Source: Pseudomonas reidholzensis
GTDB lineage: Bacteria; Pseudomonadota; Gammaproteobacteria; Pseudomonadales; Pseudomonadaceae
Direction: 5' to 3'
NCBI RefSeq assembly: GCF_900536025.1
Contig: NZ_UNOZ01000031.1
Location: forward strand, 245,870-309,869
Length of the DNA stretch: 64,000 nt
Shown here piece after piece: positions 44,645 through 53,189 of this stretch. The stretch's first letter is position 1. The number at the start of each line of letters is the position of its first letter. The position numbers were made by a program, and so were the translations under genes. The notes under the pieces were generated by a model, which saw nothing but the letters and a program-made list of their open reading frames with translations, ran no database searches and had not been told where the DNA came from.

Positions 44645-45769
44645 TTACCTGATAAACACCTGCAGCGTGGTGGTAGACATATCGCCACCCGGCAGCTTGA
44701 TGTTGCCGACTTTATCCAGGGTAGTCGGGTCGAACACCGCCAGGTCGTTGAAGGTGCCGCCCAGGTACAGCTTGCTACCGGACCGGTCGAACGCCACGCA
44801 GTAGTACGTATGGTCCAGATTGGCCGCCTTGATCAGCTTGCGCTGCTTGATGTCGTAGTGCGCCAGGCGGTTCAGCACGCCGTAGATCTGGTTGGGATCC
44901 TTGGGCGACCGCAGCCCGGTGAAATACAGTTCGGTAAGGTCGGCGAACTCCGCGGTGTGCGTCTTGCCGGTCTTGAGGTCAACACTCAGGTAGCCATACA
45001 ACAGGTCGGCGGTGGCCGGGTCCTGCTTGGCGTCCTTGAACTTGGCAATCGTATAGAGCATCGAGAATTCGTGCCGGACGCTCTGATGCGGCCAGAAATA
45101 TAGCACGTCCGGGGCGCTGTAGCCGGGGCGATTCCAGTTGCGTAGGGGCAATGCCACCGAGTACTTGCCGGTCTTCACATCCATCCTGTAGATGTCCGGC
45201 CCGGCCACGAACAGGCTGCCGTCGTCGGCGGCACGCATGAGGTAGACCTGCCGCGGCATGGGGAAGCTGCGCACTGGCTTGGCATTCAGGCCATCGCCGG
45301 TATTGAACACTTCCAGGCGAGGCGGCTTGACCACGTAGTGGTCATTCAGCCGCTGGGTCGGGTTGACAGTGGCGTACACCTCCTGGCCATCCGGGCTGAT
45401 GGCGAACGAGTACATGGCCTTGCCGATCTCGCCCGGGACGCTCGACAGGTTGGCGTGAAAGGTCGTCTGGCAACTGTCCAGGTCGATCCCGTAGATGTCG
45501 GCGTAGTGATTGTTGAGCACATAGGCGGTGCGGTTGTCCGGCGCCATCATTGCGGTGCCAGGGCCGAACGCGTCAGGCATGCGGCACGACTTGAACAGCG
45601 TGTCGCTGGCGACATCTACCACATGCAGGTTGTTCGGGTAGTTGGTAACGATCATGTACTCGTGGCCGGGCGTCAGTGCAGCGCCGGCCTCGACGGCCTG
45701 TGCCGCAGGCAAGGCGCCCGCGCAGGCGGCGATGGTGAGCGCGAGCTGCGCGCAGAATCCAGGTTTCAT
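44645..45769 (-). CDS. qhpB: Quinohemoprotein amine dehydrogenase beta subunit
   Basis: Precursor of 374 residues with a signal peptide (ending PAAQA, about residue 26) and a seven-bladed beta-propeller built of repeats such as YMIVTNYPNNLHVVDVASDT. In the QHNDH heterotrimer the propeller packs on the small quinone subunit and forms part of the substrate site in the periplasm. It follows qhpC by about 30 bp. An ATG at 45805 would lengthen the leader and lies in the qhpC end; 45769 is preferred because it begins the signal peptide. Confidence 0.9.
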   Translation of the reverse strand: MKPGFCAQLALTIAACAGALPAAQAVEAGAALTPGHEYMIVTNYPNNLHVVDVASDTLFKSCRMPDAFGPGTAMMAPDNRTAYVLNNHYADIYGIDLDSCQTTFHANLSSVPGEIGKAMYSFAISPDGQEVYATVNPTQRLNDHYVVKPPRLEVFNTGDGLNAKPVRSFPMPRQVYLMRAADDGSLFVAGPDIYRMDVKTGKYSVALPLRNWNRPGYSAPDVLYFWPHQSVRHEFSMLYTIAKFKDAKQDPATADLLYGYLSVDLKTGKTHTAEFADLTELYFTGLRSPKDPNQIYGVLNRLAHYDIKQRKLIKAANLDHTYYCVAFDRSGSKLYLGGTFNDLAVFDPTTLDKVGNIKLPGGDMSTTTLQVFIR

Positions 45770-45801
45770 GCGGTTTCCCCTTGTCGTTCTTGTCGGGCCG
45801 A

Positions 45802-46125
45802 TCATTTGTCTTTCGGGAACACGGTGCCAAGGTTGCGCCAGTCGTCCTGCGAGTTACTCGCCTGGGCGTTCCAGTCCGGGTAGGTGCTCATCATGTCCGG
45901 CACCTGGGCCGGCCACCAGCATGGGTCGGAGCAGCCATACAGGTCAGCTTCCATCGGCTGGCACAGCGAGCTGACCCCGCCAAACGCGTCGACTTCCCAC
46001 CCAGGGTCGGTAGTGGCAGTACAGCCGGCTACCGCGCTCATGGCCATGACTTCTTCGACGCGGTCCTCGGCGGCAGCCTGTTCAAGGATCCGGGCCTTGT
46101 TGTTCAGGGGCTTCAAGTGCTTCAT
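45802..46125 (-). CDS. qhpC: Quinohemoprotein amine dehydrogenase gamma subunit (CTQ-bearing peptide precursor)
   Basis: Precursor of 107 residues with a 28-residue leader and a 79-residue mature chain. All crosslink residues known from the P. putida enzyme are present: thioether pairs C35-E44, C55-D61 and C69-D77, and the CTQ cofactor pair C65-W71 (mature C7-E16, C27-D33, C41-D49, C37-W43). The leader is removed by QhpE after QhpD installs the thioethers and QhpG hydroxylates the tryptophan. The start is 1 nt after the qhpD stop, so translation is coupled. Confidence 0.93.
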   Translation of the reverse strand: MKHLKPLNNKARILEQAAAEDRVEEVMAMSAVAGCTATTDPGWEVDAFGGVSSLCQPMEADLYGCSDPCWWPAQVPDMMSTYPDWNAQASNSQDDWRNLGTVFPKDK

Positions 46126-46126
46126 G

Positions 46127-47557
46127 TCAGTGTGCCTTGCGCGGAGTGATGTAACGGTCGATGAAGGCCGGGTTGGCGGCCATGATGCGGCTGTAGACCT
46201 CGATGCCGAAGTCGATCCAGTCACGCATCAGTTCGCAGTAGTGATATGTGGGATGGGTCGGGTCGCCATAGCGCGCATAGCTCTCGTGGTAGCAGCCGCC
46301 TGAGCACAGGTTGCGGATCCGGCAGCTTTCGCAGCCGGTGTTGCTGCGGTCCAGGCGCTGCGATAGAAAGTCGTTGAGCTGTGCCTGCTTGACGCCCTGG
46401 TGAACGTTGCCGAAGGTCGGCAGGCTGGAGCCAGTGAAGCGGTGGCAGAGGTTCAGTTCACCTTCGTGGTCGACCGCCAGCATCTTCAGCCCAGCGCCGC
46501 ACGGCAGGGCCTTCTTGTGCCCTTCGTGGATGTCGGTGATCAATTGGTGCAGGTTGGAGAAGCCAATATTTCGGTGCTCCAGCGCCGCCTCCAGGTAGCG
46601 CCGGCCCAGCGCCTTCATGTTGGCGAACACCTGTATCAATTCCTCGCCGGTCAGGTTGAAGTCGGACATGTCGCCAGATGTCACCGGGGCAAAGCCGACT
46701 TCGGCGAACCCCAGCTCATTGAACAGGTGGTTCCAGATCGTTTCGACGTCGGTGATACCACGCGTCAGAGTCACCCGCGCGCCGACCGGGCGGCTGTTGT
46801 AGCGCGATAGCAACATGTCGGCCTTGCGCCGCACCACATCGTAGGTGCCCTGCCCGCCTACCGTAATGCGGTTGCGGTCGTGCACGGTCTTGGGCCCGTC
46901 GATGCTCACAGACAAGCCGAAACGATGGGCATTCAACCAATCGACGATTTCCTCCGTGAGCAGCGTGGCATTGGTGGTCATGATGAACTCCACCTGCTTG
47001 CCGACCTCGGCGAAACGCCGCTCGCAGTAGGCAACCATGTGCTCGATCAGCGGCCGATTGGACAGCGGCTCCCCGCCGAAGAACACCACGCTGTAGCGGG
47101 TTTCGTCCGGTGACTCGGTGAGCAGCATCTCCACCGATGCCTCGGCGGTAGCGGCGCTCATCTTCTTGCCAGCAGAGGGTTTGTCGAGGTCTTCCTTGTA
47201 GCAGTAGGTGCAGCTCAGATTGCAGCCGGTGTTGACGTTCAACACCACGGTGTTCAAGGCACTGCGATGGACCTGCTTGACGGCTATTTCGGGGGTCAGC
47301 GGCGAGCCGTCGCTGACCACTTCCAAGGCGATCAGCTCACGCAGGGTTTCCTCGATATCCTGCCCGCTGAAGTGCAGGCTCAGGCGCTGCACCAGTTCTT
47401 CGGCCGAGCAACCCTCCTGGCGCAGACTGTCGATGATGCCGCCGGTGACCGCATCCGCGGTGAACAGCGAGCTGCTGGGTATGTGAAAGAGCATGCGGTC
47501 GGCATCCACCTGCACTTCGTGCAGGTTGCGTTCGACCAGATTCAATTGTGCGCCCAT
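46127..47557 (-). CDS. qhpD: Radical SAM peptide thioether-bond maturase
   Basis: Protein of 476 residues. An N-terminal winged-helix, RRE-like peptide-binding region (about 20-95) precedes the radical SAM core with C112, C116 and C119 (GCNLSCTYC). A SPASM/twitch domain follows with cysteines in NTGCESCRIRNLCSGGC. It makes the three intrapeptidyl Cys-to-Asp/Glu thioether bonds in QhpC. The start follows CCGGAGG. It stands 63 bp after qhpA and immediately before its substrate gene. Confidence 0.93.
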   Translation of the reverse strand: MGAQLNLVERNLHEVQVDADRMLFHIPSSSLFTADAVTGGIIDSLRQEGCSAEELVQRLSLHFSGQDIEETLRELIALEVVSDGSPLTPEIAVKQVHRSALNTVVLNVNTGCNLSCTYCYKEDLDKPSAGKKMSAATAEASVEMLLTESPDETRYSVVFFGGEPLSNRPLIEHMVAYCERRFAEVGKQVEFIMTTNATLLTEEIVDWLNAHRFGLSVSIDGPKTVHDRNRITVGGQGTYDVVRRKADMLLSRYNSRPVGARVTLTRGITDVETIWNHLFNELGFAEVGFAPVTSGDMSDFNLTGEELIQVFANMKALGRRYLEAALEHRNIGFSNLHQLITDIHEGHKKALPCGAGLKMLAVDHEGELNLCHRFTGSSLPTFGNVHQGVKQAQLNDFLSQRLDRSNTGCESCRIRNLCSGGCYHESYARYGDPTHPTYHYCELMRDWIDFGIEVYSRIMAANPAFIDRYITPRKAH

Positions 47558-47620
47558 GGCGACCTCCGGTAATCGAGCAGGGTTCCCGCTTGAAAGCGGC
47601 TAGCGTGTGGTGGTCGCGCC

Positions 47621-49186
47621 CTATGGCAAGGGCGGGTTGTTCCAGCGTTGCACTGTGACGATCAGGTGGCCCTCGCCTTGCTGGCCGCCATCCTTGAGCT
47701 GGGCGATGACCTTGAGGTTGCCAGCGTTGTTGGTCATCATCTTGCGCTCGGGGTTGGGCCCGGCACCGGCGGGCATGAACACTCCGTCGGCCTGCATGCT
47801 GCCGGCGAACTTCACGTCTTCGTCCTCGATGGCACGCTCATTGAATGGCTCGACCTTCCACGTCGCGGGCAGATAGCCGATGCGCAGCGGCTGGCCGCTG
47901 GCGTCCTTGCCCCAGGCCTCGGCCTCGAAACGGCCCTGCACCTTGGGCGTCGAACCGCCATTCTCGCCGATCCGGGCAATTGAGAAGGCTGGTACCACTT
48001 TGACCTCATCGACCTTGTCGTAGACCGCCAGGGTTAGGCCCCTGTCGCTGCCCAGGGCGACCTCGCGGGTGCCTGGCGCGGCATCCCTGGCGGCGCGCAC
48101 CTTGACCCGCACCAGGCTTGGGCTGGACTCGAGCACCTCGATTATCTCGATCCCCTCACCCAAGGCGGGCTTACCGCTCAGGCCGCTGCCAACCAGGCTG
48201 ATCTCGCTTTCGCTACCCGCCTTGATAAACCCAGGCTGCACTGCCAGCAGACGCGCCTTGCCCTCCTTCACCGCAGTGAAATCCAGCCCCCGTTCGTCGT
48301 GCTCGGCCTCATACATGCGGCCCTTCATCTCGCCGTCCAGCGCCGCGAATACCTGCCTCAGATTGACCTCGCCGACCTTGACGTTGCCACGCCATTCGTA
48401 GCCGTTGTAGAGGATCGCCGAGCCACTCCCGTTGAACGGCGTGCCGTCGGCGTAGATGCCCTTGACCTCGACCCTGAAGGTATCGCTTTCAGCGGCTGTG
48501 ACGCTCATCACCCCGCGCACATCGCCCTTGGCGAGCATGTGCCCGGCGAAACTCCATTGGCCCGAGAGTGCCTCGGCATTGGGCTTGGCCTGTTCCCAGG
48601 CACTCCAGGCGGGGTTGTCGAGCGGGAAGCGCTTGGCCAGATCCGGGACCATCTGCTTGAGGGCGATGTCGAGCCAGTCACGGTCACGCGCCTGCGCCTG
48701 GTATTCAAGCGACGGCCATTGGCCGAGGTGAAAGTTGACCAAGTGTTCCCATTCCTGCGCCGGTCGCCGCTGCAAGGCGACCCGGGCACCGGAGTGGCAA
48801 CGCCCGCACATCCGGCTCAGCCGGTCATCGAAGTGCTCGACGGTATTCAGCCGCCGTTCCATGGCGTAACGCACTCCGTCGGTTTCGCTGGGGGCCAGAC
48901 CCTGCTTGTCGGCGAGGTACTTGACCAGAGTGCGGCGGTCGTCGTCGCTGATCTGCAGGCCATGCATGACCTGCATGCGCCCAATGCTCATCAGCCAGCC
49001 TTCAGGGGTCTTGCGCTGGTGGCTGATGCGGCTGTAACTGTCGTTGCCTTCGGGCAGATGACAGCCCATGCACTTGGTTTGCAACAGGCTCGGGCCTTGC
49101 TCGGCCGCAATGGCCTGGGTGCCCAGCAGTGCGGCGGCGACAAGCGCCAGTTTGCCCGCATGCCGCCGGAGTCGAGTCGTCTTCAA
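47621..49186 (-). CDS. qhpA: Quinohemoprotein amine dehydrogenase alpha subunit (diheme)
   Basis: Precursor of 521 residues with a signal peptide ending AIAA (about residue 28). The N-terminal cytochrome domain binds two c-type hemes through CMGCH (39-43) and CGRCH (127-131). Three beta-rich domains follow. It takes electrons from the CTQ cofactor on QhpC and passes them to a soluble acceptor (azurin or a cytochrome c) in the periplasm. First gene of the qhpA-D-C-B-ligase operon, divergent from the aldehyde dehydrogenase. A possible sigma-54 promoter lies about 75 bp upstream. Confidence 0.94.
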   Translation of the reverse strand: MKTTRLRRHAGKLALVAAALLGTQAIAAEQGPSLLQTKCMGCHLPEGNDSYSRISHQRKTPEGWLMSIGRMQVMHGLQISDDDRRTLVKYLADKQGLAPSETDGVRYAMERRLNTVEHFDDRLSRMCGRCHSGARVALQRRPAQEWEHLVNFHLGQWPSLEYQAQARDRDWLDIALKQMVPDLAKRFPLDNPAWSAWEQAKPNAEALSGQWSFAGHMLAKGDVRGVMSVTAAESDTFRVEVKGIYADGTPFNGSGSAILYNGYEWRGNVKVGEVNLRQVFAALDGEMKGRMYEAEHDERGLDFTAVKEGKARLLAVQPGFIKAGSESEISLVGSGLSGKPALGEGIEIIEVLESSPSLVRVKVRAARDAAPGTREVALGSDRGLTLAVYDKVDEVKVVPAFSIARIGENGGSTPKVQGRFEAEAWGKDASGQPLRIGYLPATWKVEPFNERAIEDEDVKFAGSMQADGVFMPAGAGPNPERKMMTNNAGNLKVIAQLKDGGQQGEGHLIVTVQRWNNPPLP

Positions 49187-49260
49187 TGTCAGCCCTCCAC
49201 GGTGTTGTTCTTATCGTTTTTGCACACTTGGGTAACGCCGGTGCATTTGACAGAGTGAAT

Positions 49261-49275
49261 ACAGGAAGCGTGCCA
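49261..49275 (-). promoter_or_regulatory. Possible sigma-54 promoter of qhpA
   Basis: On the minus strand TGGCAC (49275-49270) gives a perfect -24 element, but ten bases after the GG the sequence is GT (49262-49261) rather than GC. Start would be near 49250. It is weaker than its divergent partner at 49544. Confidence 0.4.
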
Positions 49276-49373
49276 GCCGGCTTAAAAATGTTTTATTTCA
49301 TAGAGTTAAATACTTGTGACAGGGCTCCTCGGGACGCGGGGAGCGGGTTGGAATGTGCCATATCGCGACGCAG

Positions 49374-49457
49374 TGTTTCACCTTGAGACAAGCACCCTGG
49401 GTCTGACGCTGCAGCCACCTGCGACGATCTGTTTCACCACCGTCTCACGGCGTCTCA
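49374..49457. promoter_or_regulatory. Cluster of GTYTCA boxes, candidate enhancer sites
   Basis: A dyad TGTTTCA-N3-TGAGACA spans 49374-49390. Further GTTTCA or GTCTCA boxes stand at 49431, 49442 and 49452, the last ones 10-11 bp apart. They lie about 90-200 bp from the sigma-54 promoters on each side, a suitable place for the AcoR-like activator. The assignment is inference. Confidence 0.5.
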
Positions 49458-49543
49458 ATGTGCAACAGCGCAGCGCAGCAAACACCCCTCTTAACCTCAG
49501 CAATCGTCAGTTTCTTCAACGGTTTGAGCAGGGTTTGCGACGT

Positions 49544-49558
49544 TGGCACGGCCATTGC
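49544..49558 (+). promoter_or_regulatory. Sigma-54 promoter of the aldehyde dehydrogenase gene
   Basis: TGGCACGGCCATTGC fits the consensus at every key base: GG at 49545-49546 and GC at 49557-49558, ten bases apart. Start would be near 49570, about 30 nt before the gene. Confidence 0.88.
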
Positions 49559-49600
49559 GCTACTGCCCGTCACAGCCCAACGACAAGAGGCAATGCCCCC

Positions 49601-51094
49601 ATGCTTTCCGAACTGCCGATCCTCCCCGCTACCCGCGCCTTCCTCGAACGCAAACTGCAGATGCGCATCGGCGCCGACTGGCAGGACGCCGCCAGCGGGC
49701 GGCGCATGAGCTTTCGAAATCCCGCCACCGGCGAAATCCTCGGTGAGGTACCCTGCGCCGACCCGCAGGATGTTGACCGAGCGGTCACCGCTGCGCGCCA
49801 GGCCTTCGACGATTCAGCCTGGAGCCGGGTACGGCCCCGCGAGCGCCAGAACCTGCTGTGGCGCCTCGCCGACCTGATGGAACGCGATGGGCAGATCCTC
49901 GCCGAGCTGGAATGCCTGAACAACGGCAAGAGCGCGGCCGTTGCACGGGTGATGGACGTGCAATTGGCCATCGACTTCCTGCGCTACATGGCCGGCTGGG
50001 CGACCAAGCTGGAAGGCAGCACGGTCGAGCCGTCGATGCCGCTGATGCCCGATGAGCAATTCCACGCCTTCGTGCGCCGGGAAGCTATCGGCGTGGTCGG
50101 CGCCATCGTCGCCTGGAACTTCCCCCTGCTGCTGGCCTGCTGGAAGCTCGGACCAGCCCTGGCCAGCGGCTGTACCATGGTGCTCAAGCCCGCCGACGAA
50201 ACCCCGCTGACCGCCCTAAAGCTCGCCGAACTGGTCGATGAGGCGGGGTATCCAGCCGGGGTGTTCAACGTGATCACCGGCACCGGCCTGAGCGCCGGCG
50301 CCGCACTCAGCAGCCACCCCAGCGTGGACAAGCTGACATTCACCGGCTCCACCGAGGTTGGCAAGCTGATCGGCAAAGCGGCGATGGACAACATGACCCG
50401 CGTCACCCTTGAGTTGGGTGGCAAGTCGCCGACCATCGTCCTGCCAGACGCCAACCTGCAACAGGCCGCCGCCGGCGCCGCCATGGCGATCTTCTTCAAC
50501 CAGGGCCAGGTGTGTTGTGCCGGCTCGCGGCTGTACGTGCACCGCAAGCACTTCGACAATGTGGTTGCCGACATCGCCGGGATCGCCAATAGCATGAAGC
50601 TGGGTAGCGGCCTCGACCCGGCGGTGCAGATGGGCCCCTTGATTTCTGCCAGGCAGCAGGATCGGGTCACGGGTTACATCGACCTGGGCCGCGAACTCGG
50701 TGCAACCATCGCTTGCGGTGGCGATGGCTTCGGCCCGGGCTACTTCGTCAAACCGACGGTGATCGTCGATGTCGACCAGCGGCATCGGCTGGTCCAGGAA
50801 GAGATCTTCGGCCCGGTGCTGGTAGCCATGCCGTTCGACGACATCGACGAGGTAGTGGGTATGGCCAACGACAACCCCTATGGCCTGGGGGCGAGTATCT
50901 GGTCGAACGATCTGGGCACTGTGCACCGGATGATCCCGCGGATCAAGTCGGGTTCGGTTTGGGTCAATTGCCACAGTGCTCTGGACCCGGCGCTGCCGTT
51001 TGGTGGCTACAAGATGTCCGGGGTCGGCCGCGAAATGGGCGCGGCGGCGATCGAACATTACACCGAGCTCAAGTCGGTGATGATCAAGCTTTGA
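49601..51094 (+). CDS. peaE: Aldehyde dehydrogenase of amine catabolism (PeaE-like)
   Basis: Protein of 497 residues of the NAD(P)-dependent ALDH family. The general-base glutamate is in LELGGKSP and the catalytic cysteine lies exactly 34 residues later in NQGQVCCAGSR. It oxidises the aldehyde made by QHNDH. In P. putida the phenylethylamine (pea) genes include a phenylacetaldehyde dehydrogenase in this setting, hence the name; the true substrate range is unknown. The start at 49601 follows an AAGAGG site and sits just after the sigma-54 promoter, so the longer reading from 49316 is impossible. Confidence 0.85.
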   Translation: MLSELPILPATRAFLERKLQMRIGADWQDAASGRRMSFRNPATGEILGEVPCADPQDVDRAVTAARQAFDDSAWSRVRPRERQNLLWRLADLMERDGQILAELECLNNGKSAAVARVMDVQLAIDFLRYMAGWATKLEGSTVEPSMPLMPDEQFHAFVRREAIGVVGAIVAWNFPLLLACWKLGPALASGCTMVLKPADETPLTALKLAELVDEAGYPAGVFNVITGTGLSAGAALSSHPSVDKLTFTGSTEVGKLIGKAAMDNMTRVTLELGGKSPTIVLPDANLQQAAAGAAMAIFFNQGQVCCAGSRLYVHRKHFDNVVADIAGIANSMKLGSGLDPAVQMGPLISARQQDRVTGYIDLGRELGATIACGGDGFGPGYFVKPTVIVDVDQRHRLVQEEIFGPVLVAMPFDDIDEVVGMANDNPYGLGASIWSNDLGTVHRMIPRIKSGSVWVNCHSALDPALPFGGYKMSGVGREMGAAAIEHYTELKSVMIKL

Positions 51095-51226
51095 ATCGGC
51101 CTTGACCCTGCGGGCCTCATTTCGGGGCAAGCCCCACGTAAGCCCCGCCGAGCCCGGAGTTGGTGTTTCCCAGGGACTTCGTGGAAGCGGGCTGGCCCCG
51201 AGAATCGACTGCATAGCAGCCAAGGC

Positions 51227-52519
51227 TCAGCGATAGCCCTGTTTGTCCAACCAATGGCGCAACATCCTCTGGTGTTGCGCAGGCCGAGACGACAACAGCC
51301 CGCTCAAACTTGCCCCGGCCTGTAGCTCGGCAACCAAAGGCGCGAGTTCGATGCCGTGCAAATGCCAAACCCCCAACGGCTGATCGGCTGTCACCACCAC
51401 CTGCGCTTCATCCACCAGGCCATCGCGCAATATCGGCCGTCGCTCGACGCGTACCACGTGCCAGTCCGCCTGCACGTGCATCGGCTGGTGATCCGGCCAA
51501 TCCTGTCGCCGCGCCCAGAAACCCTGGCCGCCGCGCTGTCGTTCCTGGCGATAGAAGTCTCGCCCCAAGCGCGCAAAACGCAAGAACAGCTGCTCGATCC
51601 GCTCCTGATGAAAGCGCCGTGCCAGCTCAGCGCGTTGCGGCTGACGCAGCAAGGTGTTGATCACCACCGGCGCCTGCAACGCCGAGGACAGCGACTGGAA
51701 GATGCCATTCCCCGACAATGGGTCAACGGCCATGGCCGCATCGCCCACCCGCAACCAATCAGTGCCTGCACAGGCGCCAGCGAGGATCGCCGTGCTGCTG
51801 CGGGCGTGCACCTGCGCAGGCGCCAGCGCCTGCGCATCGAACAGCTCGGTCACCCAGGCTGACTGGCGACGCCTCGCTGCACAGTAGTCGGCGAGTTGCG
51901 CCTTCCCCGGCAACCCTGCGGCCGCAGCGTCCAGGGTGATCTGCCAATAGCAGCGGCCGTCCGCCAGGCGCGCCATCCAGGCCCAGCCGTCCTCCAGGCT
52001 CTCGACCGCCGAAGCAGGCTCGCCAGGCGCAGACTGCCAGAGGTTGAGCAGGCTGACGGTCTCTGGCCCGCGCAGCCGATCACTCGCCAAGGGCGCTTGA
52101 CGACCACGCGCCTCGACCAGAAAATCGCCCCGCAGGATCTGACCATTCTCAAGCGTCACCGCATACCCCGGACGTACGGCCCGCACCCGGCCTTCGACCA
52201 GCGTCACGCCCGCTTGTAGCAAGTCGTCACGCAAGGCGTGATCAAAACGCTGGCGGTCCAGCAAGAACTCCTGGTTCAGCCGCAGTTGCTCGCCGTTCCA
52301 ACGAACATACCGAGTCGCCGGGGTCGCGGCCTGCTCAAGCGCGCCACCGAGTCCGGCATGCCGCAGGCCGTCCAGTACACGCTGCGAAACGCCTTCGACC
52401 GCCGCGAAACGGCGCCAGTCGGAAACCACCGTCACTGGATACCCAAGGCGACGCAGGCCGATGGCGGTGGCCGCGCCGGCAGGGCCCGCGCCGAGCACCA
52501 GAATCTGTGCCTCAGCCAT
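51227..52519 (-). CDS. qhpG: FAD-dependent monooxygenase for CTQ maturation
   Basis: Protein of 430 residues with a Rossmann FAD-binding start (LVLGAGPAGAATAIGL, about 6-21) and the second FAD motif LRVGDAAMAVDPLSGNG, as in flavin monooxygenases of the tryptophan-halogenase-like group. In the QHNDH system QhpG hydroxylates the QhpC tryptophan twice, starting quinone formation. Its ATG overlaps the qhpE end by 8 nt. It is the last gene of the regulator-qhpF-qhpE-qhpG operon. The 130 bp after its stop hold a GC-rich inverted repeat but no clear terminator. Confidence 0.85.
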   Translation of the reverse strand: MAEAQILVLGAGPAGAATAIGLRRLGYPVTVVSDWRRFAAVEGVSQRVLDGLRHAGLGGALEQAATPATRYVRWNGEQLRLNQEFLLDRQRFDHALRDDLLQAGVTLVEGRVRAVRPGYAVTLENGQILRGDFLVEARGRQAPLASDRLRGPETVSLLNLWQSAPGEPASAVESLEDGWAWMARLADGRCYWQITLDAAAAGLPGKAQLADYCAARRRQSAWVTELFDAQALAPAQVHARSSTAILAGACAGTDWLRVGDAAMAVDPLSGNGIFQSLSSALQAPVVINTLLRQPQRAELARRFHQERIEQLFLRFARLGRDFYRQERQRGGQGFWARRQDWPDHQPMHVQADWHVVRVERRPILRDGLVDEAQVVVTADQPLGVWHLHGIELAPLVAELQAGASLSGLLSSRPAQHQRMLRHWLDKQGYR

Positions 52520-53189
52520 CCTCAGCACCCCGTCGTTCTGGGCCGGCAAACACTGCGTTGCGGCGCACGCTTTCAAGTAGTTGCTGGGGTTTGAGTTGCG
52601 GCTCCTCACCCCACATGGAGGCGATACGCCCACTCAGCGCCGCGCACGCCATGCTCGCACCGGCCCGTTGCTGACTGCCCACATACCCACCAAAATCGGC
52701 CTGGGCACTGCCCAGCCACGACCACTGACCCGGGGAACAGCGGGCATCGCCGGTAATTCGCACGACGCCGGGGTAGCTGGCAGGGTACACAGCGGCGCCG
52801 CGCGCGGGGCTCGACGCGCACAGCAGCACGCCCGCCGCCTGGGCCTCGGCACACGCCTGGCGCAGCACTGGCCGATCCTGCTGCAGGCCCAGGCTCAGGT
52901 TGACCACCCTGACGCCCTGCTCGACCAGCCACAGGAGCGCTGCGGCCACCTGCAAGGCGCTGGTACTGCCGTGTGCATGGAAGACCTGGGCCAGCAGCAG
53001 CGGCAGCGTGCCGGCCTCGTGCTGCAGGCAAGCGACGACAGCCGTGCCATGGCCGAGCTGGTCGGGCAACAGCGCGCCTTCACGCAACACGCCGTCTTCC
53101 AGCCAGAAGCGCCGTGCCGACGTCAGGTTGACTGCCTGCTCGGCCGAACAACCGCTGTCGATCACGCCAATGCGCAGTTCAGCGATCAT
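52512..53189 (-). CDS. qhpE: Subtilisin-like protease that removes the QhpC leader
   Basis: Protein of 225 residues, a compact S8-family serine protease without signal peptide, so cytoplasmic. The catalytic triad is visible as D11 (GVIDSG), H47 (LGHGTA) and S179 (AGASMA). In the QHNDH pathway QhpE cuts the 28-residue leader from the crosslinked QhpC peptide. It overlaps the qhpF end by 11 nt and the qhpG start by 8 nt, so the three are co-translated. Confidence 0.92.
   Translation of the reverse strand: MIAELRIGVIDSGCSAEQAVNLTSARRFWLEDGVLREGALLPDQLGHGTAVVACLQHEAGTLPLLLAQVFHAHGSTSALQVAAALLWLVEQGVRVVNLSLGLQQDRPVLRQACAEAQAAGVLLCASSPARGAAVYPASYPGVVRITGDARCSPGQWSWLGSAQADFGGYVGSQQRAGASMACAALSGRIASMWGEEPQLKPQQLLESVRRNAVFAGPERRGAEDG

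Noticed and set aside
49316..49600. N-terminal extension of the PeaE-like dehydrogenase
   Set aside because: The extension would begin upstream of the sigma-54 promoter and enhancer boxes and does not resemble any ALDH sequence.
51110..51210. Inverted CGGGGC/GCCCCG segments after qhpG as a terminator
   Set aside because: Weak stem and no T tract in either direction.
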